58,914 bases of DNA from Sphingomonas sp. PAMC 26621 (GCF_000251145.1 NZ_AIDW01000064.1:1-58914); one strand, 5' to 3'. Counted from the first letter of the stretch, positions 25,390-34,941 are shown. The notes: a model not told the origin generated them from the letters alone. Program-made: numbers and translations.

Positions 25390-25953
25390 ATGACGCTATT
25401 CGGTTACGCACGTGTATCGACCTCCGAGCAGGACCTGGGAATTCAGCAGGCGGCATTACGCGCTGCCGGATGTCAGACGATCCGCGCCGAGAAAAAGTCC
25501 GGGGCCGAGCGCGGGTCGCGCACCGAGTTGCAAATCCTGCTCGACTTCCTGCGCGAGGGTGACACCCTCGTCGTCACGCGTATCGACCGGCTCGCCAGAT
25601 CGATGAAGGATCTGCAGGACATCGTCCATGAACTAAAGGGCAGGGGGGTGGCCCTCAAAGCAACCGAACAGCCGATCGACACGGGGACGGCCACCGGCAA
25701 AGCGTTTCTCGATATGCTCGGCGTATTTGCGGAGTTTGAAACGAACCTACGACGGGAACGTCAGTTGGAAGGGATAGAAGCCGCCAAAGCGAGGGGGGTC
25801 TATAGAGGTGGTAAGGCTCGCATCGATCCCGAAGCCGTCCGTAAGCTTGCTGCGGATGGGGTGAAGCCTGCCCATATCGCACGTCAGCTCGGCATTTCCC
25901 GCGGTACCGTATATCGGTTCATCCCAAAACCGGAGGATGCCGGATCGGCCTAG
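25390..25953 (+). CDS. Serine recombinase (Tn3-type resolvase)
   Basis: A 187-residue small serine recombinase: the catalytic Ser in FGYARVSTSEQDLGIQQAAL, the arginines in VVTRIDRLARSMKDL, the E-helix in FAEFETNLRRERQLEGIEAAKARG, and a C-terminal HTH in GVKPAHIARQLGISRGTVYRF. It is distinct from the recombinase at 7943 and from the Tn3 resolvase at 39 kb. The 130 bp upstream contain short dyads (for example GTGGGACACGACCCAC) that could belong to a res-type site. No transposase is adjacent. Confidence 0.9.
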   Translation: MTLFGYARVSTSEQDLGIQQAALRAAGCQTIRAEKKSGAERGSRTELQILLDFLREGDTLVVTRIDRLARSMKDLQDIVHELKGRGVALKATEQPIDTGTATGKAFLDMLGVFAEFETNLRRERQLEGIEAAKARGVYRGGKARIDPEAVRKLAADGVKPAHIARQLGISRGTVYRFIPKPEDAGSA

Positions 25954-26139
25954 AGCTCGCCAAACAGTAATGAGTAGCCGGATTGGATCGCGTCTAAACT
26001 TGCGCCTTTTGGCAGAAAAATGCTTCGGTGCGTTCAGGGGGCTAAAATAAGTGCCATGGTCAAACAACCCCGCGGTGCGTTGAATGTTCAGGGTGAGTTT
26101 ACGAACCTTTCGCTACATACCGCTTAAAGGAGATGCACA

Positions 26140-26637
26140 TTGACTGATGAAACTACAAATACCGTTGAACTCGCGACCGAATTGACAATGGCATGGCTGT
26201 CTAATCCCAATACGCGCACCTCGGCGGAGGATGTCCCGGCCTTCTTGAGGTCGATGCATGACGCAGTGATCGGTCTTTCGACTATGCCGGTTGAATCTCC
26301 CACCGAGGAAGCTGCCCCCGAGTTTACTGGCGCGGTCACCGCACGAAAGTCGTTGGCAAATCCTGATGTCATTATCTCGATGATTGACGGAAAACCCTAC
26401 AAGACATTGAGGCGGCATCTCTCCACCCACGGTCTGACGCCTGCCAAATATCGCGAGCGGTATGGTTTGAAGGCGGATTATCCCATGACTGCACCATCCT
26501 ACTCGACAGTGCGCCGTGACTTGGCGAAAAAGATCGGTCTCGGCCGAGAGCGTGGCAAGAAAGCATCTGGCAATGCAGAGGATCTCGTATCAGCACCAAA
26601 GCGCGGTCGTCCCGCGAAAGCGGTAGAGCCGGCTTGA
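26140..26637 (+). CDS. MucR/Ros family regulator lacking the zinc-finger cysteine
   Basis: A 165-residue MucR/Ros-like protein. The start is TTG at 26140, chosen because AAAGGAG stands 8 bases before it. The DNA-binding region reads ISMIDGKPYKTLRRHL, STHGLTPAKYRERYGL and DYPMTAPSYSTVRRDLAKKIGLGR. In Ros and most MucR proteins the DGK segment is preceded by a zinc-binding Cys (CLEDGK); here that position has no Cys while the His pair remains. Zinc-free members of this family are known. MucR proteins act as silencers of AT-rich and horizontally acquired genes and regulate exopolysaccharide; the target here is unknown. Confidence 0.88.
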   Translation: MTDETTNTVELATELTMAWLSNPNTRTSAEDVPAFLRSMHDAVIGLSTMPVESPTEEAAPEFTGAVTARKSLANPDVIISMIDGKPYKTLRRHLSTHGLTPAKYRERYGLKADYPMTAPSYSTVRRDLAKKIGLGRERGKKASGNAEDLVSAPKRGRPAKAVEPA

Positions 26638-26644
26638 ATCGACA

Positions 26645-26675
26645 GACGGCAAACATGGCTCGCATGTTTGCCGTC
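26645..26675 (+). terminator. strong hairpin after MucR gene
   Basis: GACGGCAAACATG and CATGTTTGCCGTC form a perfect 13-bp stem with a GCTCG loop, 8 bp after the MucR stop codon. There is no following T-run, so it may be a 3' stabiliser as much as an intrinsic terminator. Confidence 0.65.
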
Positions 26676-27148
26676 GTCCAAGCCATAGCCTCAAACCATT
26701 CATGGCAGAGGGAATCCGCCACCCTAACGATGAGAAGACGGTAAAGTTTGCTGCGAGTGGACGGGCTGCTTTAAGGGTCATTTGGGTGGAAACCGGCCTG
26801 TCCGCTATCGGGCGGCGATCGCGCTATGCAGCCGTTTGTTCATAAGGCAGGCAGGGGGGGGGTAATGGTAGAACGCTGCCCGTCTGCTATCGAGAACGAT
26901 CGGCATAAGCGGGCGTTCGTCCAGAAGCCTCGGCCGGGGAGATAAACCACGCGGCGGTGGTGCCTGTCCGCACGGATGTCGAGCTAGCGGATCATGCGCG
27001 ACTGGGCCGGGATCATGAAGATTTCGGGACCACGTCAATGGGACCGAACCCGACGGTGACGATCCTTGGTCGAAGTCTATGAACACAAGAATGTGCGTGC
27101 CGCGATGACCGCGGCACGCCCCTCCCGGGTAGCAAACCCACCGTCCGT
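26676..27148. other. gap between MucR hairpin and PEP-CTERM gene, no gene seen
   Basis: No frame here resembles a known protein. The segment includes GC-rich stretches and a G-run near 26850, but no recognisable RNA gene or repeat boundary. Confidence 0.4.
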
Positions 27149-27841
27149 TCAGGCGAAGCGGACGCCCGTCGCGCGACGGCGATAGCGCAGTCCGCCGCCG
27201 ACTAGGCCGAAGCCTGCGAGCATCATAACCCAGGTCGCGCTCTCGGGCACCGCGGCGACGGGTGGCGTCGCGCTTGTGAAGCGAAAGTTCGCGTCGCAGA
27301 TATTGCGCGAGCAGACCGTGTCGCCGACGTTGTTCCGGATCACCGCGCCAGCCGCATAAGCGTCGTTCGCGCGATCGTTCGCCGGGTTGCTCGCGGCGGC
27401 GGAGTTGGGGCTGAACACCAGCGCGAGGTACGATTCGGTCGTCGTCACCACCGCGCTATAGGTCTCGCCCGGAGTCAGCGCGACGCTGCCGTTGAAGACG
27501 TCGTAATATGCGAAGGACGGGTTCGTCCGGAATTGCAGGCCGGTCAGCAGCGTCGTGTTGCTCGCCAGCGTCGCGCCGCTCGCGGAGAGGAGCGAGAAAG
27601 TGACGCTTGCGCTGGTGCTGGCGCGCACGCTCGTCGCGAACTGGAACGCGAAACCGGTCAGCAGCGAATCGGTCGCGCTGAACGTCTGGCCCATCGCCAT
27701 GACACCATTGATGGTGACTCCGTTGTTCAGGATATTACCCGTCCGCACCCCGGTAACACCACCCACAGTGGTCGTCGCGGATGCGGCGGTCGCAGTACCG
27801 GCGAGGAGCGCGGCGGAAAGACAAACAAGCGAACGAATCAT
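27149..27841 (-). CDS. PEPxxWA-CTERM sorting domain protein (1)
   Basis: A 230-residue exported protein starting at the ATG at 27841 (MIRSLVCLSAALLAGTATAA), with a Sec signal peptide. The middle is a beta-rich domain of the choice-of-anchor or discoidin-like sort (MGQTFSATDSLLTGFAFQF). The C-terminus is a sorting tail: VPESATWVMMLAGFGLVGGG then a basic RYRRR cluster, the PEPxxWA variant recognised by exosortase in sphingomonads. It would be processed and anchored or released at the outer surface, often linked to exopolysaccharide. Two cysteines (VCSRNICD) may pair. No exosortase gene is in the window. Confidence 0.88.
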   Translation of the reverse strand: MIRSLVCLSAALLAGTATAASATTTVGGVTGVRTGNILNNGVTINGVMAMGQTFSATDSLLTGFAFQFATSVRASTSASVTFSLLSASGATLASNTTLLTGLQFRTNPSFAYYDVFNGSVALTPGETYSAVVTTTESYLALVFSPNSAAASNPANDRANDAYAAGAVIRNNVGDTVCSRNICDANFRFTSATPPVAAVPESATWVMMLAGFGLVGGGLRYRRRATGVRFA

Positions 27842-28174
27842 GATAAAAACCCCTGAACAGCGATACATACTGTAACGGTTCGGGCTTCTATCCGCTTTTT
27901 GTTTCAGTTGAGCGACAGCAGGGCGAGATATACTTGTCCGGCGACAGGCTCTTATGCGCTCTTAGTAGGACGATCCGGGGCATGCGGTCACGACGCGGGA
28001 CATCCGCCACAGGCTTGTCCTTCTGGTACAAGTTAAAATCCGATTTATGAAGCTTTTTTCATATCCGTGTCACATCGGCCCCGTAGCGGACCGACCCAGC
28101 GCGTAATTGCCGATCGTCGCACCGAACGAGTCGGGCGCGCCGGTCGGCAGAGTAAGGCGACAGGGAGTAAGGCG
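27842..28174. other. promoter region between PEP-CTERM and nuclease genes
   Basis: This divergent gap serves the PEP-CTERM gene on the left and the nuclease gene on the right. CTTGTCCTTCTGGTACAAG near 28013 can form a small hairpin. No reliable -35/-10 elements were identified. Confidence 0.4.
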
Positions 28175-31057
28175 TTGACAACCAATTACTGGAATCTCGG
28201 TGGTGGCGATCTCTTGCAGGATTGGTCGGACCTCGGGTTGATCACCACCAATGGCGACTGGTCGGGCGTACCGTCGATCATGGCGTTCCGCGGCGACGGC
28301 CTCGTCTCGGGCACGGGGGCCGATCCGCGCACTGTCACCGGCACCAGCACTGTGGTCAGCGTTAGCGCCAATCAGACCAACCCCAACACTTTCACGACCG
28401 GCGGTGCCGCCGAGTTCCAGATCGCCAATCCGACGATCGCGCTGACCGGATCGGGCACGGCCGCCGCGCCTTATCTCGCGCTGTATCTGGATGCGACGGG
28501 ACGGCAAGGCGTCACGCTGTCGTTCACGCTGCGCGATCTCGAGAATGGCGCGGACAATGCGGTCCAGCAGGTCGCCGTGCAATATCGCCTCGGCGATACC
28601 GGGGCCTGGTCGAACGTTCCGGGCGGTTATGTTGCGGATGCGACGTCGGGTCCGGGGAGTTACGGAGCGGACATTCCCGTCTCGGTGACGCTGCCGTCCG
28701 ACGCCAACACCGCGGCGACCTTGCAGGTCCGCGTGCTCACGACCAACGCTGTCGGCAATGACGAATGGGTCGGGATCGACGACATCAAGGTCACCAGCAA
28801 CGGCAGCGTCGGGGTCGTTCCCGGCATCCTCAGCATCGCCGACGCAAGTACGACCGAGGGCGATGCGGGCAGCCACATGATCGACTTCACCGTCTCGCGC
28901 ATCGGCGGGGCGAGCGGTGCGGTCGAGGCGACCTATTCGGTCTCGCTGCCCGGCGGCAATGGCGGGGCGGATGCCGGCGACTTCGGCACGACCACCTTCA
29001 CCGGCGTCGTCAAGTTCGCCGACGGGCAATCCACCGCGACGATCTCGCTTCCCGTCCTCGGCGACCATGCGCCCGAGCCGAACGAGACGTTCAGCATCAC
29101 GCTGTCGAACGCGACCGGCGGCGCGACGATCGACCGTGCGACCGCGACCGGCACGATCTTCAACGACGACATCCTCCCGCTCCAGATCGGCGAGATCCAG
29201 GGCGAAGGGCATCGTTCCGCGTTCGAGGGCCAGACCGTCTTGACCCAGGGCATCATCACCGCGGTCGACAGCAACGGCTTCTACATCCAGGACATGGGCG
29301 ACGGGAACAGCCACACATCGGACGCGGTGTTCGTCTTCACCGGTACCGCGCCCGAGGACTTCTTCCTCGGCGATCTGGTGTCGGTGCAGGGCGTCGTCAG
29401 CGAATATCGCGCGGGAACGGGCGGGCTGACCGTGACGGAAATCACCGCGCCGACGGTCGAATTCATTTCGTCGGACTATCAGCTCCCCGACGCCGTCCTG
29501 ATCGGGCAGGGCGGCATCGCGCCGCCGACTCAGGTGATCGACAATGACGGGCTCACCAGCTTCGATCCGACCGCCGACGGGATCGATTTCTGGGAATCGC
29601 TCGAGGGGATGCGAGTCACGATCGATACGCCGCTCGTCGTGTCGAACACCACCGAAGACAGCTATGCCGAAACCGACGTCGTGGCGTCGCTCGGCAAGGG
29701 TGCGACCGGGGTCAACGATCGCGGCGGGATCACGATCTCGGACGGCGATTTCAACCCGGAGAAGATCCAGCTTCAGGGCGACAGCACGATCTTCGCCGGG
29801 TTTACGGCGGGCTATTCGATCGGCGATCAGCTCAGCAGCGTGACCGGCATCGTCAACTATGCCGCCGCACGGTATGAAGTGCTGGTGACCGAAGCGGTGA
29901 CCGTGACCAAGGACGTGTCGCTCGCCAAGGAAGTGACGACGCTGACCAGCGATGCGACGCATCTGTCGATGGCGACCTACAACGTCGAGAATCTCGATGC
30001 CTCGGACGGCAAATACGACGTGCTGGCGTCGAACATCGTCTACAATCTGCGCGCGCCCGACATCGTCGCGCTCCAGGAAATCCAGGATGCCGATGGCGCG
30101 GGCCGCGGCACCGATCTGTCCGGGGTCAAGACCGCGCAGGGGCTGATCGACGCGATCGCGGCGACGTCGGGCCTGCATTACGGTTATGTCGAAATCGCGC
30201 CGGATACCGCCAACAGCACCGGCGGCGAACCCAATGGCAACATCCGCGGTGGCTATCTCTACAATCTCGATCGCGTGAGCTATGTCGAGGGCAGCGCCGA
30301 GCTGATCGACGGGGCGGCCTATAACAACACGCGCAAGCCGCTCGTCGCGGACTTCCTGTTCCACGGCGAGACCGTCACCGCGATCAACGTCCATCTGACG
30401 TCGCGCGGCGGCAGCGATCCCTTGTGGGGCGCGACCCAGCCACCGACGGACGCGGGCGACGCCGCGCGCACCGCGCAGGCCGCCGGGGTCAAGGCGTATG
30501 TCAACGCGCATCTCGCGGACAATCCCGACCTCAACATCGCGGTGCTCGGCGACTGGAACGGGTTCGTCTGGGAAAATGCGCAGACCCAGCTGACCGACCC
30601 GGCGAAGGGCGGCGCGCTGACCGATCTCGCCACTCTGCTGTCGAGCGAGGAACGCTACAGCTATCTGTTCGAGGGCAATGCGCAGCAACTCGATCATATC
30701 CTCGTCTCGGACGGGCTGCTCGCGAACGCGCAATATGATGCGGTCCACATCAACTCGCAGTTCGGCGGGGATCGCCCGACCGATCATGACCCGCAGCTTG
30801 CCGTGTTCGACTTCGGCACCATCGTCGCGCGCTCGATTGTGGCGTCGGCCGGGCAGGACGGCGGGATGCAGCGGGGCTTTGTGTTCGACACCACGCGGGT
30901 CGCCGCGACGGCGGACGACACGTTCGGCTGGGCGCACGACACGGCGGCGGCGGTGGCAGGGCAGGGGACCGGCGACTATGCCGTTTCGCCCGGCGACAGC
31001 TTCGGCCACGAGCATCTGTACCAGCTCACCACCGCCGACCACCTTCATCTGGTGTGA
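28175..31057 (+). CDS. ExeM/NucH-like secreted endonuclease with Calx-beta domain
   Basis: About 960 residues from the TTG at 28175, which follows GGGAGTAAGG and opens TTNYWNLGGGDLLQDWS; the frame extends upstream to 28067 without family-like sequence. Order: an N-terminal beta domain (1-205), a Calx-beta domain (about 210-335, ending FNDD), an OB-like ExeM segment (QTVLTQGIITAVDSNGFYIQ), then an endonuclease/exonuclease/phosphatase domain with MATYNVENL, LQEIQDADG, NVHLTSRGG, LGDWNGF, LDHILVS and PTDHDP as catalytic motifs. There is no Sec signal; the C-terminal tail and the adjoining transporter genes indicate type I export. Likely roles are degradation of extracellular DNA and biofilm control or nutrient release. 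Confidence 0.88.
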   Translation: MTTNYWNLGGGDLLQDWSDLGLITTNGDWSGVPSIMAFRGDGLVSGTGADPRTVTGTSTVVSVSANQTNPNTFTTGGAAEFQIANPTIALTGSGTAAAPYLALYLDATGRQGVTLSFTLRDLENGADNAVQQVAVQYRLGDTGAWSNVPGGYVADATSGPGSYGADIPVSVTLPSDANTAATLQVRVLTTNAVGNDEWVGIDDIKVTSNGSVGVVPGILSIADASTTEGDAGSHMIDFTVSRIGGASGAVEATYSVSLPGGNGGADAGDFGTTTFTGVVKFADGQSTATISLPVLGDHAPEPNETFSITLSNATGGATIDRATATGTIFNDDILPLQIGEIQGEGHRSAFEGQTVLTQGIITAVDSNGFYIQDMGDGNSHTSDAVFVFTGTAPEDFFLGDLVSVQGVVSEYRAGTGGLTVTEITAPTVEFISSDYQLPDAVLIGQGGIAPPTQVIDNDGLTSFDPTADGIDFWESLEGMRVTIDTPLVVSNTTEDSYAETDVVASLGKGATGVNDRGGITISDGDFNPEKIQLQGDSTIFAGFTAGYSIGDQLSSVTGIVNYAAARYEVLVTEAVTVTKDVSLAKEVTTLTSDATHLSMATYNVENLDASDGKYDVLASNIVYNLRAPDIVALQEIQDADGAGRGTDLSGVKTAQGLIDAIAATSGLHYGYVEIAPDTANSTGGEPNGNIRGGYLYNLDRVSYVEGSAELIDGAAYNNTRKPLVADFLFHGETVTAINVHLTSRGGSDPLWGATQPPTDAGDAARTAQAAGVKAYVNAHLADNPDLNIAVLGDWNGFVWENAQTQLTDPAKGGALTDLATLLSSEERYSYLFEGNAQQLDHILVSDGLLANAQYDAVHINSQFGGDRPTDHDPQLAVFDFGTIVARSIVASAGQDGGMQRGFVFDTTRVAATADDTFGWAHDTAAAVAGQGTGDYAVSPGDSFGHEHLYQLTTADHLHLV

Positions 31058-31065
31058 CGACCGCG

Positions 31066-31091
31066 CCCCCCATTCCGCACGGGATGGGGGG
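31066..31091 (+). terminator. hairpin between nuclease and ABC transporter genes
   Basis: CCCCCCATTCC and GGGATGGGGGG pair with one mismatch around a GCAC loop, 8 bp after the nuclease stop and 15 bp before the transporter start. It has no T-run. It could attenuate read-through so that the transporter is made in lower amount than its substrate, or protect the upstream mRNA. Confidence 0.5.
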
Positions 31092-31106
31092 TACGGCCTG
31101 ACCTGA

Positions 31107-32921
31107 ATGACCGACACCTTGACGCCATCCCCGCAGTCTTCGCCATCACCGGCATGGTCTCCGCTGCCACCTGCCGACGCCGCGTTCCACGGGCGCATGC
31201 GCGACGCGTTGCGGCTGTGCCGCCGCCACCTCATCGCGGCGGCGGCGTTCAGCGCGCTCGTCAACCTGCTGTATGTCGCACCGACGCTGTACATGTTGCA
31301 GGTCTATGACCGGGTCGTGCCGACGAAGGGGTTGCAGACGCTCGGGTTCCTGACCGCGGCTCTGCTGTTCGCACTCGGCTGCCTCGCGTTGCTCGACCGG
31401 ATCCGCAGCCGCTTGCTTGTCCGGGCCGGCGTGCTGCTCGATGCGGTGGTCGCGCCCGCGCTGCTCGACGCGACGCTCGGCCGCCCCGACTCGCCCGTCG
31501 CGCGGCAGGCGCTACGCGAGCTCGACGTCATCCGCGGAACGCTGACCGGCCCCGGGATCCTTGCCTTGTTCGACGCGCCGTGGACGCCGATCTACGTCCT
31601 CGTCTGTTTCCTCGTGCATCCCTGGATCGGCGTGGTCGCCCTCGTCGGCGGCCTGACCCTGCCGTTCATCGCGTGGCGAAACGAACGCGCCACTCGCGAC
31701 GGGATGCAACGCGCGCAGGATGTCGCCGCACGCACTTATGCCGCGCAGGACGCCGCGCTCAACGGTGCCGACGGGATCAAGGCGCTCGGGATGCGGCGGG
31801 CGTTCGTCGCGCGACAGTTGCGGCAGCGGCTTGCGATGCTCACGTTCCAGACCGAGGCCGGGTTCCAGGCGAGCGGCTATCTGACCACGACCAAGTTCGT
31901 CCGCCTCGCCTTGCAGTCGCTAGCGCTCGGCCTCGGGGCGATGCTAGCGGTCGACAATCTCATATCGGGCGGCGCGATCTTCGCCGCGTCCTTCCTGATC
32001 GCGCGGGCACTCGCCCCGATCGAACTTCTGATCGGCAGCTGGAAGCCGCTGATGCAGGCGCGCGACGGCTATCGCAACATCGACGCGCTGCTCGCCGCCG
32101 ATCCGTTCCACGCGGCACCGACCCGGCTGCCGGCGCCGACCGGGACGCTCAAGCTCGAAGGAGTCACGGTGCTGACCCCGACCCGCGATGCGGCGGTGCT
32201 CAACGCGGTGTCGTTCGCGCTCGAACCGGGGGAGGTGCTCGCCATCGTCGGGCCGTCGGGTTCGGGTAAATCCACGCTGGTCCGGGCGATCGTCGGTGCG
32301 CTCCCGCTCGATCGCGGGACGGTGCGGCTCGACGAGGCGAGCCTGTCGGACTGGGACCCCGAACTGCTGGCACGCCACATCGGCTATCTGCCGCAGGACG
32401 CGGCGCTGTTCGAGGGTACAGTAAAGGAGAATATCAGCCGGTTCGCGAGCGAAGCCGGTGCGGACCCCGCCGCGGTCGATGCGGAAGCGGTGGCGGCTGC
32501 GGAAAGGGTCGGCGCGCTGCCGTTGATCCTGCGGCTGAACGGCGGGTTCGAGCACCGGCTTCAGCTCGGCGGGCGCGGGGTTTCGGCGGGGCAGGCGCAA
32601 CGCGTCGCCCTGGCGCGGGCGGTCTATGGCAACCCCGCGCTGTATGTGCTCGACGAACCCAATGCGCATCTCGATTCGGAAGGCGATGCCGCGCTCAACT
32701 CTGCGATCGCGCGGTTGAAGGCGGAAGGACGGACGATCATCGTGGTGTCGCACAAGCTCGGCGTGCTGCCGGTAGTCGACAAGATGCTCGTGCTCCGCGA
32801 CGGGCGCGCCGAACTGTTCGGCCCGCGCGACGAGGTCCTCGCCAAGATCGCACCGCCCAATGTCCGCCGGATGGTCCCGCCCGTGGCCGATCTGCCCGCG
32901 ACCCAGGGAGGTGCGGCATGA
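31107..32921 (+). CDS. Type I secretion ABC transporter (PrtD-like)
   Basis: A 604-residue fused membrane-ATPase protein of the inner membrane. The membrane domain spans roughly residues 35-320 (FSALVNLLYVAPTLYMLQVYDRVVP is the PrtD/HlyB-type opening); the ATPase has Walker A GPSGSGKSTLVRAI, the Q-loop GYLPQDAALFEGTV, a variant signature GVSAGQAQRVALARAVY (Ser-Ala-Gly-Gln in place of Ser-Gly-Gly-Gln) and Walker B LYVLDEPNAHLD. There is no C39 peptidase domain, as in transporters for large RTX-type or nuclease substrates. The gene overlaps the HlyD-type gene by 4 bp and follows the nuclease gene, its probable cargo. Confidence 0.92.
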   Translation: MTDTLTPSPQSSPSPAWSPLPPADAAFHGRMRDALRLCRRHLIAAAAFSALVNLLYVAPTLYMLQVYDRVVPTKGLQTLGFLTAALLFALGCLALLDRIRSRLLVRAGVLLDAVVAPALLDATLGRPDSPVARQALRELDVIRGTLTGPGILALFDAPWTPIYVLVCFLVHPWIGVVALVGGLTLPFIAWRNERATRDGMQRAQDVAARTYAAQDAALNGADGIKALGMRRAFVARQLRQRLAMLTFQTEAGFQASGYLTTTKFVRLALQSLALGLGAMLAVDNLISGGAIFAASFLIARALAPIELLIGSWKPLMQARDGYRNIDALLAADPFHAAPTRLPAPTGTLKLEGVTVLTPTRDAAVLNAVSFALEPGEVLAIVGPSGSGKSTLVRAIVGALPLDRGTVRLDEASLSDWDPELLARHIGYLPQDAALFEGTVKENISRFASEAGADPAAVDAEAVAAAERVGALPLILRLNGGFEHRLQLGGRGVSAGQAQRVALARAVYGNPALYVLDEPNAHLDSEGDAALNSAIARLKAEGRTIIVVSHKLGVLPVVDKMLVLRDGRAELFGPRDEVLAKIAPPNVRRMVPPVADLPATQGGAA

Positions 32922-34282
32922 GCACCGCGCTCAGCGTGCTGCCCGCGGCGGATACGCCCGCCGATTACGGGAACCGCTTTTCGGATCCAACGCGCGACAT
33001 TCGCAACGGGGTGATGATCGCGTTCGCCTTCTTCGGGTTGTTCCTCGGCTGGACGGCCTTCGCGCGGCTCGACGCGGCGGCTTACGCCCCGGGGGTGCTC
33101 GAGGTCTCGGGTCAGCGCCAGACGGTCCAGCACCGCGATGGCGGCGTCGTCGGTGCGATCTACGTCCACGAGGGGCAGCGAGTCGAGCGCGGGCAATTGC
33201 TTGTTCGACTCGCAGCGCCGGAAGTGCTCGCGCAGGAACGCGCGATGAGCGCGCAGGCGATCCGATTGCTCGCCCAGCGTGCGCGGCTAGAAGCGGAGGA
33301 GCTCGGGACGGGGGGGGTGGTGACGCCGCCCGAATATGCCACGCTCCCGCCCGAGGACCGAGACGTTGCGGCGCTTGCGCTCAAGCTTCAACAACGCGAG
33401 CTGCTGGCAAGGCGCGCAACGCTCGCGGCGCAGCGCGGCGCGCTGGGGCAGCGGGCGGCACAGTCGACCGCGCAGGGGCGCGGCTATGACACGCAGGTGG
33501 TATCCGCGCAGGAACAGCTGCGAATCATCGACGAACAGTTGAAAGCGCTCGCACCGCTGGCTGAAAAGGGGTACGTTTCGCAGACGCGGTTGCGCGAACT
33601 GGAGCGGATGCGCGCCGAACTGGTCGGTCAACGCGGGCAATATTCGGCAAGCGTCGCGCAGACGCAGGGGGCGACACGCGAGAGCCAGATCACCGCGATC
33701 GAGGCCGAACGCACGTTTCGGGAACGCACCGCGGCGGACCTGCGCGACGTCGAAATCCGGCTCGGCGACGTCCTTCCCAAGCTTGCCGCGGCACGGGACC
33801 AGCTGCGTCGGACCGACATCCGCGCGCCGGCGACCGGAGCGGTGATCGCGTTGAGCGTCTTTACTCCCGGCGGCGTCGTCTCGCCCGGACAAAAGCTGAT
33901 GGACATTGTCCCGGAGCGGACCCCGCTTAGGATCCAGGCGCGCGTTGCGCCCGATGACGCGGACGATCTGGTCGTCGGACAGCGCACGCTGGTCAAATTC
34001 CCCGGCCTGCACGAACGGACCCTGCCCGATCTGGAAGGCAGGCTGACCCGGCTTTCCGCCGATGCGCTGACCGACGAGAAAACGGGCGCAACCTATTTCA
34101 CCGGTGAAGTGACGGTGCCGCGCGCGCAGCTCGCGCTGTTGCGCGGCGTAAGGGGCAAGGATTTCGAACTCCGCGCGGGGATGCCGGTTCAGGTGCTGGT
34201 CCCGCTGCGGAAGCGAACCGCGTTGAGCTATGCATTAGAGCCATTGGTTGGTGCGTTCTGGGGAGCGTTCCGCGAACATTGA
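32918..34282 (+). CDS. Type I secretion membrane fusion protein (HlyD/PrtE-like)
   Basis: A 454-residue adaptor that links the ABC transporter to an outer-membrane TolC channel. It has a short cytoplasmic N-terminus, one membrane span (GVMIAFAFFGLFLGWTAFARL), a lipoyl/barrel-sandwich part with VQHRDGGVVGAIYVHEGQRVERGQ, a long alpha-helical coiled-coil hairpin (about 110-290, rich in Gln, Arg and Glu), and the second lipoyl half with IRAPATGAVIALSVFTPGGVVSPGQ and a beta-barrel end. The outer-membrane partner is not in the window and is presumably a shared TolC. Confidence 0.92.
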   Translation: MSTALSVLPAADTPADYGNRFSDPTRDIRNGVMIAFAFFGLFLGWTAFARLDAAAYAPGVLEVSGQRQTVQHRDGGVVGAIYVHEGQRVERGQLLVRLAAPEVLAQERAMSAQAIRLLAQRARLEAEELGTGGVVTPPEYATLPPEDRDVAALALKLQQRELLARRATLAAQRGALGQRAAQSTAQGRGYDTQVVSAQEQLRIIDEQLKALAPLAEKGYVSQTRLRELERMRAELVGQRGQYSASVAQTQGATRESQITAIEAERTFRERTAADLRDVEIRLGDVLPKLAAARDQLRRTDIRAPATGAVIALSVFTPGGVVSPGQKLMDIVPERTPLRIQARVAPDDADDLVVGQRTLVKFPGLHERTLPDLEGRLTRLSADALTDEKTGATYFTGEVTVPRAQLALLRGVRGKDFELRAGMPVQVLVPLRKRTALSYALEPLVGAFWGAFREH

Positions 34283-34635
34283 GGGCAGCCGGGATAGACT
34301 GTGAAAGTGGGCACCGGTTGGAACACGGCGTGTCCGAGATCGATCGAAGTAGGGTCCAACCGCGTATCGCACCCGACCGCAATGATTCGCAGGCCAAGTC
34401 GTATCCATGGCATTAACCGCGTTGTCCCCCAAAGAATGCGCGGCTAGGGCTTCAGCATGGGCCCTCCAGCTGCAGCCCGCTCATATTGAACCAGTAGCCT
34501 CCCCCACGGCCGATCCGGAGCGAAATAATCGGCCGCAAACGTCATAAACTCGTAGAGTATGAGCTTCACAGGACATGGCTTGGACCAATGCTATGCAGAC
34601 CGTTGTATTGGTCTCGCTGGAGATCCCGCGTGAGT
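34283..34635. other. gap after secretion operon, no gene seen
   Basis: No convincing coding region, RNA or repeat is seen. The base composition is less GC-rich near the right side, which suggests the edge of a different segment. Confidence 0.4.
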
Positions 34636-34941
34636 ATGTTAGAGCGTATCGCGCGAGCGTTACGAGAGAGAGACGAGCGGGCGGTTCAATTCTGTGAAAC
34701 TGAAAAGCCAGTCTGGGGCCAGTACGTTGAAGACGCCCGAGGGATTCTCTCCGTCATGCGCGGTCCGACGGAGGCCATGCTCGAAGCCGTCAGACCGGTC
34801 CCGGCACATTGGCTTGAGGAGGGGCCTCTGAGCGATTCTCGGAAGGCAGCGATCCTCTCTATACGCGTCGATGTATGGAGCGATTGGAACGACTTGCTCG
34901 ATGCGGCGACCGACGAGCAGATCGGTCCGCAACCGGGCTGA
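34636..34941 (+). CDS. Hypothetical protein, about 100 residues
   Basis: From ATG 34636 the frame gives MLERIARALRERDERAVQ, then YVEDARGILSVMRGPTEAMLEAV and a C-terminal WSDWNDLLDAATDEQ. The central MRGPTEAMLEA stretch resembles small uncharacterised proteins often found in alphaproteobacterial and phage genomes (IARAL...DAR..L..MR.PTE.ML). No signal peptide or membrane segment is seen. Its function is unknown and the frame may still be spurious. Confidence 0.5.
   Translation: MLERIARALRERDERAVQFCETEKPVWGQYVEDARGILSVMRGPTEAMLEAVRPVPAHWLEEGPLSDSRKAAILSIRVDVWSDWNDLLDAATDEQIGPQPG

Noticed and set aside
28070..31294. A 1074-codon open frame antisense to the nuclease gene.
   Set aside because: It is longer than the sense frame but rich in Arg, Ala, Gly and Asp with no recognisable domain, and it mirrors a sense gene with clear Calx-beta and nuclease motifs. 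Such shadow frames are common in high-GC genes.
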